Part shown: positions 9,137 to 18,368 of the stretch, one piece after another | How positions within the stretch are numbered: the stretch's first letter is position 1 | Layout: every line of letters begins with the position of its first letter | Source: Segetibacter sp. | GTDB taxonomy: Bacteria; Bacteroidota; Bacteroidia; Chitinophagales; Chitinophagaceae | NCBI RefSeq assembly: GCF_025963695.1 | Contig: NZ_JAOQAH010000063.1 | Coordinates: forward strand, 1 to 64,000 | Length of the DNA: 64,000 bases | Direction: 5' to 3' | Translations under genes and position numbers: made by a program | The notes under the pieces: model-generated | Database searches by the model: none | Told to the model about the DNA's origin: nothing | The model's input: only the letters and a program-made list of their open reading frames with translations

Positions 9137-10183
9137 ATGACCGGTGTAGAAAGTGTACAACTAAAAGACGTTATTGTTCATAAAATAGGAAATCCGACAA
9201 GAAGTGAAAGCCTGAAGCTGTCCGAAAACCCTTTAACCCTTAATGACGAACTTGTTAAGGGAATGCTCACAAGGTATTTTCTTTCCTCCTTTAACGAAGA
9301 CGAGCATTATCATTTTACCCATTTAAGTGACCTGAACTTAAATGAGGTTTTCACCTACGTTACCAAGATTTTTGAAGATCCGGCCGCATTTGTTTCCACT
9401 TCAGCTTTGCTTGCGTCTTTTCTTTACAGCAAAAGCACTCACGTAAAGGTTAAAGAGGGTGAATTGTATATTGCTGTTTTTGACCAGGTACCTTTTGGTA
9501 CCGAGTACAAGCAGGCCATTGGCATCTTTAAGTCAGAAAATAAAGAAAATTTTTTAAAAGTATTTACACACGGGCAGAGCCTTGAGGTAATATCTGAAGA
9601 AGGTATTAATATAAATAAACTAGATAAGGGTTGCCTGGTTTTTAGAAACAATAAAGAAGAAGGTTATACCGTCTGTGTGGTTGACTCTACTAATAAGAAA
9701 AATGACGCGCAATATTGGATTTCGGATTTTTTGCAGGTACAACCTTACGCCGACAGTTATCACAACACCGATAAATACCTTGGGTTGTGCAAGCAATTTA
9801 TTACCAACGAATACGCCGAGAAGTTTGACATCTCAAAGAGTGATCAAATAGACTTACTAAACCGGTCGATGGACTACTTTAAAACCAAAGATCAGTTTAG
9901 CCTTGATGAATTTGCAGAAGAGGTTATTCATCATACCGATGTTGTTGACACCTTTAAGGAGTATAAGAAAACATACGAGTCGGTCAAGAATTTTGAGATC
10001 GAAGACGAATTTGACATAAATCTTTCAGCAGTAAAAAGGCAGGCAAAAATCTTCAAAGCGGTTTTGAAGCTTGATAAAAATTTCCACATTTACATTCATG
10101 GCCGAAAAGACCTGATGGAAAAAGGATACGATGAACTAACCGGAAAGCATTTTTATAAACTGTTTTACGATGAAGAGAGCTAA
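9137..10183 (+). CDS. Nucleoid-associated protein, NdpA/YejK family (37 kDa)
   Basis: 348 residues, the size of the family. The order fits PF04245: an N-terminal VQLKDVIVHKIGN, then YFLSSF, FVSTSALLASFLYSKSTHVKVKEGELYIAVFDQV, and a C-terminal region with DEFAEEVIH and an acidic, basic-patched tail. E. coli YejK binds nucleoid DNA; its exact role is not settled. No signal or membrane segment. Monocistronic as far as can be seen, ending toward the M23 lipoprotein gene with a dispersed repeat between them. Confidence 0.8.
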   Translation: MTGVESVQLKDVIVHKIGNPTRSESLKLSENPLTLNDELVKGMLTRYFLSSFNEDEHYHFTHLSDLNLNEVFTYVTKIFEDPAAFVSTSALLASFLYSKSTHVKVKEGELYIAVFDQVPFGTEYKQAIGIFKSENKENFLKVFTHGQSLEVISEEGININKLDKGCLVFRNNKEEGYTVCVVDSTNKKNDAQYWISDFLQVQPYADSYHNTDKYLGLCKQFITNEYAEKFDISKSDQIDLLNRSMDYFKTKDQFSLDEFAEEVIHHTDVVDTFKEYKKTYESVKNFEIEDEFDINLSAVKRQAKIFKAVLKLDKNFHIYIHGRKDLMEKGYDELTGKHFYKLFYDEES

Positions 10184-10266
10184 TTGCTTTTTCAGGCACT
10201 ACCAGGCAATCTACCAGTCTTAAGAAAATTTTTTTGGTACCGGCTCAATAGCTTCTATAAACTGTT

Positions 10267-10286
10267 GTTGCGTCGCACACTTATAC
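10267..10286 (+). repeat. Dispersed 20-bp element, copy 3 (subfamily B)
   Basis: GTTGCGTCGCACACTTATAC followed by TTTTTTACTTT. It lies between convergent genes. The T-run could serve termination for the NdpA-like gene. Confidence 0.85.
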
Positions 10287-10364
10287 TTTTTTACTTTCTT
10301 CAACAAGCTTATTTATAAAGTCTAATTTAACTTCAGCCAGCGATTTAAAATTGAGCGCTGAAGG

Positions 10365-11717
10365 CTATAAAGAACTTTTTAAAACCCATCCTTCCTCCTT
10401 ATCATGCCTTACAAAATAGAAATCTTTATACATAGCAAGAATGTTTACCTGCTTACCTGCAGGTAGTGTTGTTTTTCTCGCAGCCAACTCATCAGGTTGA
10501 TCTAATAAAGGTTTAGGCGTTTTTAGAATAAATTTATTAATGGGCGTTGCAGCAGCGGTCACCACAGTGCTGGCGATAAATCCAGCTTCTCCCCGGGGCG
10601 ACAAGGCTTTATACCATCCTGCCGTTGCGGCTTCCACTTTTAAAAGTGTATTTGGTTCAAGCGTAGTTACCTCGTCTGTATTGCTTGCCGGTTCACTTAA
10701 AAGTTTAGCCCTTCTATTATTCCTTACCCATTTGCCCAAATTACTTAATGACGCACTTATGCTCTCTGGTGTTTTTATTACCCTGTTTACAAAAGGCAGC
10801 GGATCAATAGCCCCTTGATAAGTATAAATTCCAAAATGTAAATGCGGCTGTGTCGTTCGTGCGTTTCCTGTATTTCCCACTAAACCTATGGTATCTCCAA
10901 TGGTAACCGTTTGCCCTGCCGCTGCAATTTGCTTATCAAGATGGGCGTAGTACAAAGTATAATCCTTCCGGGCAGGTCTCAAAAAAATTACTTTGCCACC
11001 AAGCGGGTTCTCTCCCGCTCGTGTTACCACTCCGTTAGCTGCTGCGACAAGCGGCGTTCCCCGCGGCGCAAAAATATCTATCCCCTCATGCTTACGTGAA
11101 CCAGCGTCTCTCCCTGCTCCCCAAAAACTTCCTATGTTACTTTTTACTTCAGGTGTGACGGGAAAAGCTAGGGTCGGCCCGGTACTGATAGAAAGGGTAT
11201 ACTCTCCGGCCTTTAATAACTCAGGTTGTAACCTTAAAATATAACTTCCCTCCTTGTCTACCTCGTACTGAAGTTTGGAAGTTGCACTATCAGCAGACAG
11301 TAACAACTTTGGCTTCTCATCGTTAGTACTAGCCGGAAGCCAAAGATCAAGATATATTGCAAAGGCAGTCGTAGGTTTCTTAGTTAAACTTATTGTTAGT
11401 TTTTCACCTCGTTTTGCCTGGAAGATTATACCAACAGCCTTTGGTTCTTCTGCAGCAAAATATCCTGTTTCACTGTAAGGAAGATTTACCGACAGCGGCG
11501 ATGTGAGACTGTGCTCGGCAGCAGTAAACCATTTTATCCCCAAAGCACTTCCCGAAAGCCCGGCATTTTTCAGCTTGTCGCCATAGCTGTCATGTGGGCT
11601 TTTTTTTCTAAACAAACCAGGTGAACCGGAATTTGTACATGAGGCCAAAAGCAAGATGAGCGAAACAAATACAAAAACAGAGTCTGCACAATATCGTTCG
11701 TTATTCATGTTGGTCAT
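10365..11717 (-). CDS. M23 metallopeptidase lipoprotein with C-terminal SH3-like region
   Basis: 450 residues. The N-terminal LILLLASC is a lipoprotein signal, so the protein is anchored in a membrane facing the periplasm or surface. A beta-sandwich-like part is followed by a LytM/M23 domain: HEGIDIFAPRGTPLVAAANG (His and Asp zinc ligands), YYAHLDKQ, and HLHFGIY (HxH). Two SH3-like segments follow (RAKLLSEPASNTDEV and the final GWVLKSSL part), usually cell-wall binding. It probably cleaves peptidoglycan cross-links. The first Met or the Met three codons later may be the start. Confidence 0.88.
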   Translation of the reverse strand: MTNMNNERYCADSVFVFVSLILLLASCTNSGSPGLFRKKSPHDSYGDKLKNAGLSGSALGIKWFTAAEHSLTSPLSVNLPYSETGYFAAEEPKAVGIIFQAKRGEKLTISLTKKPTTAFAIYLDLWLPASTNDEKPKLLLSADSATSKLQYEVDKEGSYILRLQPELLKAGEYTLSISTGPTLAFPVTPEVKSNIGSFWGAGRDAGSRKHEGIDIFAPRGTPLVAAANGVVTRAGENPLGGKVIFLRPARKDYTLYYAHLDKQIAAAGQTVTIGDTIGLVGNTGNARTTQPHLHFGIYTYQGAIDPLPFVNRVIKTPESISASLSNLGKWVRNNRRAKLLSEPASNTDEVTTLEPNTLLKVEAATAGWYKALSPRGEAGFIASTVVTAAATPINKFILKTPKPLLDQPDELAARKTTLPAGKQVNILAMYKDFYFVRHDKEEGWVLKSSL

Positions 11718-11972
11718 GTTTCAAAATCCAAGCCATTAGAGCTTCTGTTAATCATAACACTGGTTAAGATTTACTCTCCAACGTATTCTATGTTATAATT
11801 GTTTTTTTGGATAGCATTACTTATCATCAAAGTGGTTTCACCTTATTAAAACAAACTTTTACCGATAAAGTCCGCTGTCCTATTTAAGAGTTCAATCTTT
11901 TTATTCTTTCGGCAATTACCCTGTTATTTCTGCTTTATCTTTATTGCTCTATAAAACATTTTACCTTATCAA

Positions 11973-13019
11973 ATGAAGTATGCTTTTCTCTCAATTGTGC
12001 TTTTAAATATATTGGCTTTTTCGTGCAAGGGTAAAACAGAAGAAATTAAAAAAATTGCTGCTCCTCCTCCAACAGTTGATGTGATTATTGCCAGCTCTCA
12101 AACTATTCCTAATACTGTTGAAGCTAACGGAACGGTAGTAGCCGGAGAGTTTGTAGAAATAAGGCCAGAAATCAGTGGCCGGTTAACGTACTTAAATGTG
12201 GCAGAAGGGTCACGTATAGCAAAAGGAAGCGTGGTTGCAAAAATTAACGATGCCGACTTAAGAGCACAATTAAATAAGGTAAACGTTCAATTACAACTTG
12301 CGGAAATTACAGTAGCGCGATTTAAAAAACTTTTAGATATACAGGGCATTAACAGGGCCGATTACGATGTTGCATTGAACCAGGTAAACAGTTTAAGGGC
12401 AGATATAGGTATAATACAAGCCAACCTTGCAAAGACAGTTGTGCGTTCTCCATTTTCAGGTGTTGTTGGTTTACGCCAGGTTAGCAACGGAGCTATTGTA
12501 AGCCCTACAACCGTTCTTGCTACATTACAACAAATGGGAAAAATAAGGATCGATTTCACGCTTCCCGAAAACTATGCAAATTTATTAAAGAGAGGCAATT
12601 CAGTAGTGGTAGAAATGGGTGCACCCGTTGGAAAGAGAAGGGCGACGATTATAGCAATTGAACCTCAAATCAGCACTACGACCCGAAATGTAATAGTAAG
12701 AGCCAGGCTGGTAGACGCAACAAATGTTAACCCGGGAAGTTTTGTAAAAGTATATGTAGATGCTGGTAAAGAAAGTGGAATGATGATACCGGCAAACGCC
12801 ATTATACCAGAAGCACGGGCTAAGCAGGCAGTTATTGTGAAAAACGGCAAAGCAAAGTTTGTTGACATAGAAACAGGCGTACGGCAGGTAGGAGCAGTGC
12901 AGGTTACAAAAGGTTTGAATGCAGGAGACAGTGTTGTAATAAGTGGAGTGTTGTTTGCACGGCCTAATGCAGCAGTTAAAGTGCGAAGCGTAAAAAAACT
13001 GGAAGATATTATTAAGTAG
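11973..13019 (+). CDS. RND efflux adaptor (membrane fusion protein), lipoprotein
   Basis: 348 residues. NILAFSCKG is a lipobox with Cys18, so the adaptor is lipid-anchored in the periplasm. Typical membrane-fusion-protein order: beta-barrel start (VEANGTVVAGEFVEIRPEISGRL), lipoyl half, helical hairpin (LQLAEITVARFKKLLDIQGINRADYDVALNQV), second lipoyl half (VRSPFSGVVGLRQVSNGAIVSP), then beta-barrel and membrane-proximal domain. It links the pump at 13240 to the TolC-like channel at 16417. The three genes read in one direction and form a complete tripartite system. Substrate unknown. Confidence 0.9.
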   Translation: MKYAFLSIVLLNILAFSCKGKTEEIKKIAAPPPTVDVIIASSQTIPNTVEANGTVVAGEFVEIRPEISGRLTYLNVAEGSRIAKGSVVAKINDADLRAQLNKVNVQLQLAEITVARFKKLLDIQGINRADYDVALNQVNSLRADIGIIQANLAKTVVRSPFSGVVGLRQVSNGAIVSPTTVLATLQQMGKIRIDFTLPENYANLLKRGNSVVVEMGAPVGKRRATIIAIEPQISTTTRNVIVRARLVDATNVNPGSFVKVYVDAGKESGMMIPANAIIPEARAKQAVIVKNGKAKFVDIETGVRQVGAVQVTKGLNAGDSVVISGVLFARPNAAVKVRSVKKLEDIIK

Positions 13020-13150
13020 AATTAGGATTTGATGGGTTGAGAGGCATGGATGCTGATTGCAACTCCTGCAATTTTATTCTGGCGCCCTGTTTTTAGTAGC
13101 GGCATTACCGTAAAAGCATCGGTCAATTACATGATGAGTGAAGAGAAAAG

Positions 13151-13170
13151 GTACAAGAGTGCGACGCAAC
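13151..13170 (-). repeat. Dispersed 20-bp element, copy 4 (subfamily B)
   Basis: Minus strand: GTTGCGTCGCACTCTTGTAC followed by CTTTTCTCTTC, an exact subfamily-B consensus. It sits between the adaptor and pump genes, inside a frame that extends the pump upstream from its likely start. Confidence 0.9.
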
Positions 13171-13239
13171 AACGTTGAGGAAGAGAATAGTGATGACTAC
13201 ATAAAGAATTCTAAAAAAAAAGAAGAAAGCAGTACTCAA

Positions 13240-16200
13240 ATGAATATTTCAGAATTATCACTAAGGCGACCTGTGCTGGCAACAGTAATAAACCTGCTGA
13301 TCATATTATTTGGACTGGTTGGTTTTAGCTTTTTAAGTGTACGGGAATACCCGGCCATTGATCCGCCAATTGTAAACGTTGGAACCTCGTACCAGGGGGC
13401 GAATTCGGATATTATTGAAACCCAGATTACAGAGCCACTTGAAAAGGCAGTAAATGGAATACCCGGCATAAAAAGTATCACTTCATCAAGCAGTGCGGGA
13501 TCGAGCAATATAACGGTGGAGTTTGACCTGAGCGTATCATTGGAAGAGGCGGCAAATGATGTTCGTGACAAAGTAAGCCAGGCAGTTAGAAGTTTACCTC
13601 AAGATTTGGACGCACCGCCGGTAGTAAGTAAGGCAGATGCGAATAGTGAATTTATTATTTTGCTTGCCGTACAAAGCCGCACCAAAGGGCTGCTTGAACT
13701 AAGCGATTACGCAGAAAATGTGCTGCTCGAAAGGTTTCAAACCATAAATGAAGTAAGCGGGGTAAACATTTTTGGGCAAAAAAGGCCGGCAATGCGTATT
13801 TGGTTTCAACCTGATAAACTTTCTGCATTTAATGTTTCTTTTACTGAAGTACAAGATGCCTTAAACAGGGAAAACGTAGAGCTGCCAGCCGGAAAAATTA
13901 CCGGTAATAACACCGAACTTATTATTAGAACGTTGGGAAGACTAACAACTGAAAAAGATTTTAGTGACCTTATAGTCCGGCAGGACTCGGCAGGCATTAT
14001 AAGGTTAAGTGATGTTGCAAAAGTGGAATTGGGTCCTGAAAATGAAGAACAAAGTTGGAGATATAACGGGGTTAATGCCGTTGGTATGGCTATCACCCCT
14101 CAACCTGGGGCTAACTATATAAACATTTCGGATGAGTTTAATAAAAGACTGGAAGATATAAGAAAAACGGAAAAGGCAGATGTTGAATTGAACGTGCTTG
14201 TAGATACTACCCGCAACGTTCGCCGCTCGCTGGAAGAGGTTAAGGAAACGCTGATTATTTCACTTTGCCTGGTTATTCTGGTTATCTTTTTCTTCTTTAG
14301 AAATTGGTTAATAGCCATTCGCCCGTTAATAGATATACCCATCTCGCTGGTATCCTGTTTCTTTATCATGTATATAGCAGGTTTTTCTATAAATGTATTA
14401 ACGCTACTTGCAATTGTGTTGGCTACAGGTTTAGTGGTTGACGATGGAATTGTGGTTACAGAGAACATTTTTAGAAAACTTGAAGAAGGAATGTCGATAA
14501 GAAAGGCGGCCCTGCTAGGTAGCCGCGAAATTTTCTTTGCAGTTATTTCAACCTCGGTTACGCTTGCTGTTGTATTCCTGCCTGTTATTTTCCTTGAGGG
14601 ATTTGTTGGAAGGTTATTCAGGGAATTTGGTGTGGTGGTAGCGGGCGCCGTATTGGTATCGGCGCTGGTATCGCTCACTATTACTCCTGTGCTAAATGTT
14701 TACATGACCAAAAAGAACAGCGGGCATGGCAAGTTTTATGAAAGAACAGAACCCTTTTTCCAAAAAATGGAGAATGGCTATAAGAATCTGTTAACAAGGT
14801 TTATAAAAGTACGTTGGATGGCTTGGGTACTTGTTGCGGTATGTGGAGGGATTATTTATTTAATTGGTAGCGGCATTCCAAATGAAATTGCGCCTCTTGA
14901 AGATAAAAGCAATGTTCGGTTAAACATAACAGGTCCCGAAGGTGCCAGTTATGATTACATGACCAAAGTAGGCTTTGACGTTGTAAACTACCTCTACGAC
15001 TCCGTACCTGAAAGAGATTTTGTGTTTGGGTCGATACCGGGTGGTTTCAGAGGTTCGGGAGGTGTAAACTCGGGCAACCTGCGGCTAGCCTTAGTTGATC
15101 CGGATAACAGAAATAGAAGCCAGTCGGATATAGCAAAGGATTTGCAGGGAAAACTAAGAAGGTTCAATAATGTTAGAATTTTTCCTATTGAGGAGCAGAC
15201 AATATCTGTTGGCGGTGGACGGGGATCACTGCCGGTTCAATTCATAATACAGAATCTAAACTTTGATAAAATAAAAGATGTCATCCCGAAATTTCTGGAA
15301 GAAGCAAGGAAAGACCCTACGTTTAGCAACGTGGATGTTAACTTGAAATTTAATAAGCCGGAGCTTCAGTTGCAGATAGATCGAATAAAGGCAAAAGCAT
15401 TGGGACTTTCTATTACTGATGTCGGAGGTGCCGTGCAAAGTGCTTTTAGCGGAAGAAGAGCCGGTTACTTTACCATGAACGGCCGCCAGTACCAGGTAAT
15501 TTCGCAGGTAGAACTGTCTAACAGGAATGAGCCCGTTGATATCAATAATATTTATGTTTCTACTGCCACCGGCGAGAAAGTTCCTTTAAGTTCGGTGGTA
15601 AGTATGATTGAAACAAGTAATCCTCCTACACTATATCACTATAATCGTTTTAAAGCTGCAACAATGTCGGCTTCGCTTGCCGAGGGAAAAACGATTGGCG
15701 ATGGTGTAAAGGCAATGCAGCGTATCGGTACAAAACTGCTGGATGAAACCTTTCAGACTTCACTAAGCGGACCTTCAAGAGATTATGCCGAAAGTTCTTC
15801 TAACACTGCCTTTGCGTTCGGCCTTGCATTGTTACTGATCTATCTTGTGCTTGCTGCACAATTCGGAAGCTTTACTGATCCTTTTATTATAATGATAACG
15901 GTGCCGCTTGCGCTGTGTGGTGCCCTATTAAGTCTTTGGGCATTCAACCAAACCCTAAACATTTTCTCCCAGATAGGTATGATCATGTTAATCGGGTTAG
16001 TAACTAAAAATGGTATTTTAATCGTTGAGTTTGCAAACCAGAAACGTGAACAAGGTATACCTAAAGTTCAGGCAGTATTGGAGGCGGCAGCACAACGGCT
16101 GCGACCTATTTTAATGACGAGCCTTGCTACCGCACTTGGTGCTTTACCTATTGCACTTAGTATAGGTGCCGCCGCCAGCAGCCGCATTCCACTGGGAATT

Positions 16201-16413
16201 GTAATCGTAGGTGGAATAATGTTTTCACTTATTTTGACATTGTTTGTTATTCCGGCTGTTTACACTTTTATGTCTGGCAAGCATAAAAAAGATGCAAACC
16301 TCGAATATGATGAAGTTCACAGGCAGGAGAAACTTCAGGAAGAAAAATTATTACACTCCGGAAATGGAATAAAAAGTGAAGAGCTAAGACCTTCACCGAT
16401 GTCAACAAATTAA
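13240..16413 (+). CDS. RND efflux pump, HAE-1 family inner-membrane transporter
   Basis: 1057 residues from the ATG at 13240. The open frame continues upstream to a GTG at 13138, but those 34 codons are Lys/Arg-rich, include a dispersed repeat and are not conserved in the family; MNISELSLRRPVLATVINLL is the standard start just before the first helix. Twelve membrane segments with two large periplasmic loops are evident. The proton-relay motif GLVVDDGIVVTENIF lies in TM4, and LLIYLVLAAQFGSFTDPFIIM and MLIGLVTKNGILIVEFAN are the usual C-half signatures. It exports drugs, solvents or metabolites through the adaptor and outer channel. Confidence 0.93.
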   Translation: MNISELSLRRPVLATVINLLIILFGLVGFSFLSVREYPAIDPPIVNVGTSYQGANSDIIETQITEPLEKAVNGIPGIKSITSSSSAGSSNITVEFDLSVSLEEAANDVRDKVSQAVRSLPQDLDAPPVVSKADANSEFIILLAVQSRTKGLLELSDYAENVLLERFQTINEVSGVNIFGQKRPAMRIWFQPDKLSAFNVSFTEVQDALNRENVELPAGKITGNNTELIIRTLGRLTTEKDFSDLIVRQDSAGIIRLSDVAKVELGPENEEQSWRYNGVNAVGMAITPQPGANYINISDEFNKRLEDIRKTEKADVELNVLVDTTRNVRRSLEEVKETLIISLCLVILVIFFFFRNWLIAIRPLIDIPISLVSCFFIMYIAGFSINVLTLLAIVLATGLVVDDGIVVTENIFRKLEEGMSIRKAALLGSREIFFAVISTSVTLAVVFLPVIFLEGFVGRLFREFGVVVAGAVLVSALVSLTITPVLNVYMTKKNSGHGKFYERTEPFFQKMENGYKNLLTRFIKVRWMAWVLVAVCGGIIYLIGSGIPNEIAPLEDKSNVRLNITGPEGASYDYMTKVGFDVVNYLYDSVPERDFVFGSIPGGFRGSGGVNSGNLRLALVDPDNRNRSQSDIAKDLQGKLRRFNNVRIFPIEEQTISVGGGRGSLPVQFIIQNLNFDKIKDVIPKFLEEARKDPTFSNVDVNLKFNKPELQLQIDRIKAKALGLSITDVGGAVQSAFSGRRAGYFTMNGRQYQVISQVELSNRNEPVDINNIYVSTATGEKVPLSSVVSMIETSNPPTLYHYNRFKAATMSASLAEGKTIGDGVKAMQRIGTKLLDETFQTSLSGPSRDYAESSSNTAFAFGLALLLIYLVLAAQFGSFTDPFIIMITVPLALCGALLSLWAFNQTLNIFSQIGMIMLIGLVTKNGILIVEFANQKREQGIPKVQAVLEAAAQRLRPILMTSLATALGALPIALSIGAAASSRIPLGIVIVGGIMFSLILTLFVIPAVYTFMSGKHKKDANLEYDEVHRQEKLQEEKLLHSGNGIKSEELRPSPMSTN

Positions 16414-16416
16414 AAA

Positions 16417-17712
16417 ATGAAGCGAATAGTATTTACGGCATTTCTTCTTTGTGCAATTACACAGCTTCAGGCACAAACGCTAACATTACAAGAGGCAATA
16501 AATATTGCACTAAAAAATAGTCTTGATATTGAAATTGCCAGGAACAATATAGCTGCAAGCGAAATTAATAATCACATCAGTGTTGCCGGCGGTTTGCCAA
16601 CAGTTGAAACTAGTATTACCAACAATCAGTCTCTTACCAATTTAACTCAAAACCTTAGTAACGGCACTACCACTAAACGAAATGGCAATTTCAATAGTTC
16701 ATTCAACGGTGGTCTCGGGGGTAGTTTTGTATTATATAACGGATTAAGGGTACACGCAGCAAAAAGTAGACTTGAGGCAATACAAAAACAAAGCGAACAG
16801 CTTGTAACTACTCAAATACAAAACATCATTTCCGATGTAATGATAAAGTACTACGATGTGGTAAGGCAAAACAGTTACATCGAGACTTTAAGACAATCAA
16901 TTGAAGCTACCCTGCAAAGAAAGAAAATTATAGATGTGCGCCAGAGCGTAGGCCTTGCAAATAATGCTGATACTTACCAGGCTCAATTAGATTTAACCGC
17001 AAGTCAACAGGAATTGCAGAGCCAGGAGCTGGTGATCATGCAAGCCAAAGCAGACCTTATGTTTTTAATGACGCAGCGGCCGGATAGTGTTTTTGTAATA
17101 AGGGATACTATAATTGTTGACAGCACTATAAACTACAATAACATCAGGGAAAACCTTCAAAAAAATCCTGAGATATTATCGGCACAACAACAAATCAGGA
17201 TAAACGAATTTCTTGCCCGAGAAATAGGAGCGCAGCGTTATCCTGCTATTGCGTTAAATACCGGGTTTAATTATACACGTAGTCAAAGTAGTGCAGGTTT
17301 TACCTTACTAAACCAAAACCTGGGGCCTTACGTAGGCTTCACCTTAGGTGTACCTATTTTTAATGGCGGATTCACAAAAAGGCAACAAAGAGTTGCAGAC
17401 ATCTCGACAAAAAATGCCGGTGTGTCAAGGGAAATTTTATTAAATACCCTCGAAACATCAGCAGTAAAGTCGTGGCAGGCATATCAAAACACGCTGCAAA
17501 GGCTACAGGTTGAAAAGGAAAACAACCGCATTGCTGCAGCCCTCCTTAAGCTCACACTTCAACGTTACGAGCTTTCAGCTGCCACAATTATAGAAGTTCG
17601 GGAAGCACAACGAAGTTTTGTTGAAGCGGGTTATAGACTTACAAACTTATCCTACTCGGCCAAACTTGCAGAAATTGAATTAAAGCGTTTAGCAAGCCAG
17701 TTAGGAATTTAA
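16417..17712 (+). CDS. TolC-like outer membrane efflux protein
   Basis: 431 residues with a cleavable signal peptide (FLLCAITQLQAQ). It begins 3 bp after the pump stop, so it is co-transcribed. The sequence TLTLQEAINIALKNSLDIEIARNN and the long coiled-coil stretches in each half (for example EQLVTTQIQNIISDVMIKYYDVV and LETSAVKSWQAYQNTLQRLQ) are typical of the OEP family that forms the trimeric outer-membrane channel. It completes the adaptor-pump-channel set. Confidence 0.92.
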   Translation: MKRIVFTAFLLCAITQLQAQTLTLQEAINIALKNSLDIEIARNNIAASEINNHISVAGGLPTVETSITNNQSLTNLTQNLSNGTTTKRNGNFNSSFNGGLGGSFVLYNGLRVHAAKSRLEAIQKQSEQLVTTQIQNIISDVMIKYYDVVRQNSYIETLRQSIEATLQRKKIIDVRQSVGLANNADTYQAQLDLTASQQELQSQELVIMQAKADLMFLMTQRPDSVFVIRDTIIVDSTINYNNIRENLQKNPEILSAQQQIRINEFLAREIGAQRYPAIALNTGFNYTRSQSSAGFTLLNQNLGPYVGFTLGVPIFNGGFTKRQQRVADISTKNAGVSREILLNTLETSAVKSWQAYQNTLQRLQVEKENNRIAAALLKLTLQRYELSAATIIEVREAQRSFVEAGYRLTNLSYSAKLAEIELKRLASQLGI

Positions 17713-17759
17713 TTATGATGTTTCATTTTTAGCCAACTATCTTTCTTTAATCAACTCCG

Positions 17760-17779
17760 GTTGTGTCACTCACTTATAC
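17760..17779 (+). repeat. Dispersed 20-bp element, copy 5 (subfamily A)
   Basis: GTTGTGTCACTCACTTATAC followed by TTTATCTTTT. It lies downstream of the efflux operon in the direction of transcription. Confidence 0.88.
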
Positions 17780-17973
17780 TTTATCTTTTCATAGCGGCTC
17801 TTCATGTCTCGAAGTTTTTCAACCACCTTTTTAAGAAACCGAATTGACTATAATATGGTTCTTGATTTAAAAAGGTTTGTTTTCCCCAGCCATTAGCTAT
17901 AAAATTTAGTCAATGATCTTCTACCAAACCAGTGCGGCTTGCAATTTGTTTTATTTCTATTAAAAGAATTACT

Positions 17974-18153
17974 ATGCCTAATGAGAGCCCAAAGTCAACA
18001 GACGACAAAGATGCGATGGTAGATGCTAATCAAATAGCCAGCGACAAAAACTCAAAAATTAAAGAGGCTGAAATTAAAAAATACGACGACCTATTTCCGC
18101 AGCACCAGCCTCAGGAAGACCTACGCGAAATATCAAGTACAGACGACGTGTAG
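17974..18153 (+). CDS. Small acidic hypothetical protein
   Basis: 59 residues from the ATG at 17974 (the frame is open from 17932, but the ATG gives the more sensible protein, MPNESPKSTDDKDAM). Very rich in Asp, Lys, Glu and Ser, no hydrophobic segment, probably disordered. No family recognised. Confidence 0.45.
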   Translation: MPNESPKSTDDKDAMVDANQIASDKNSKIKEAEIKKYDDLFPQHQPQEDLREISSTDDV

Positions 18154-18172
18154 TTTGCACATAATCTTTACC

Positions 18173-18328
18173 CTATTTCAATACTTCATACAACCGGTTA
18201 TTCTCCCGTTTTATTTGTCGCGTCAACTCCAATCGGCTCATACCGTGCCCGAATTGTGCTAACCAAATTTTTCCTACAATCTCCTGTAGTAAGCCGCGTT
18301 TAAATAGTGTTGCTTCGGTAACGCGGTT
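18173..18328 (-). pseudogene. Possible remnant of an unidentified gene (51 codons, no start)
   Basis: A stop-to-stop minus-strand frame reads with protein-like composition, for example LLQEIVGKIWLAQFGHGM followed by SRLELTRQIKRENNRLYEVL. It lacks an early ATG and begins right after a stop. It looks like the C-terminal end of a helical protein, but I cannot name it. It may be chance. Confidence 0.25.
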
Positions 18329-18368
18329 TTAAAGTCCAATATCCTACTATCCAATATCCAATTTTCTC

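Noticed and set aside
13138..13239. N-terminal extension of the RND pump
   Set aside because: Starts at GTG, is basic and repeat-derived, and precedes the standard family start at 13240.
14115..14678. 187-codon minus-strand frame inside the RND pump gene
   Set aside because: It is antisense to a strongly conserved gene and its composition is that of a mirror frame (Ser/Thr-rich).
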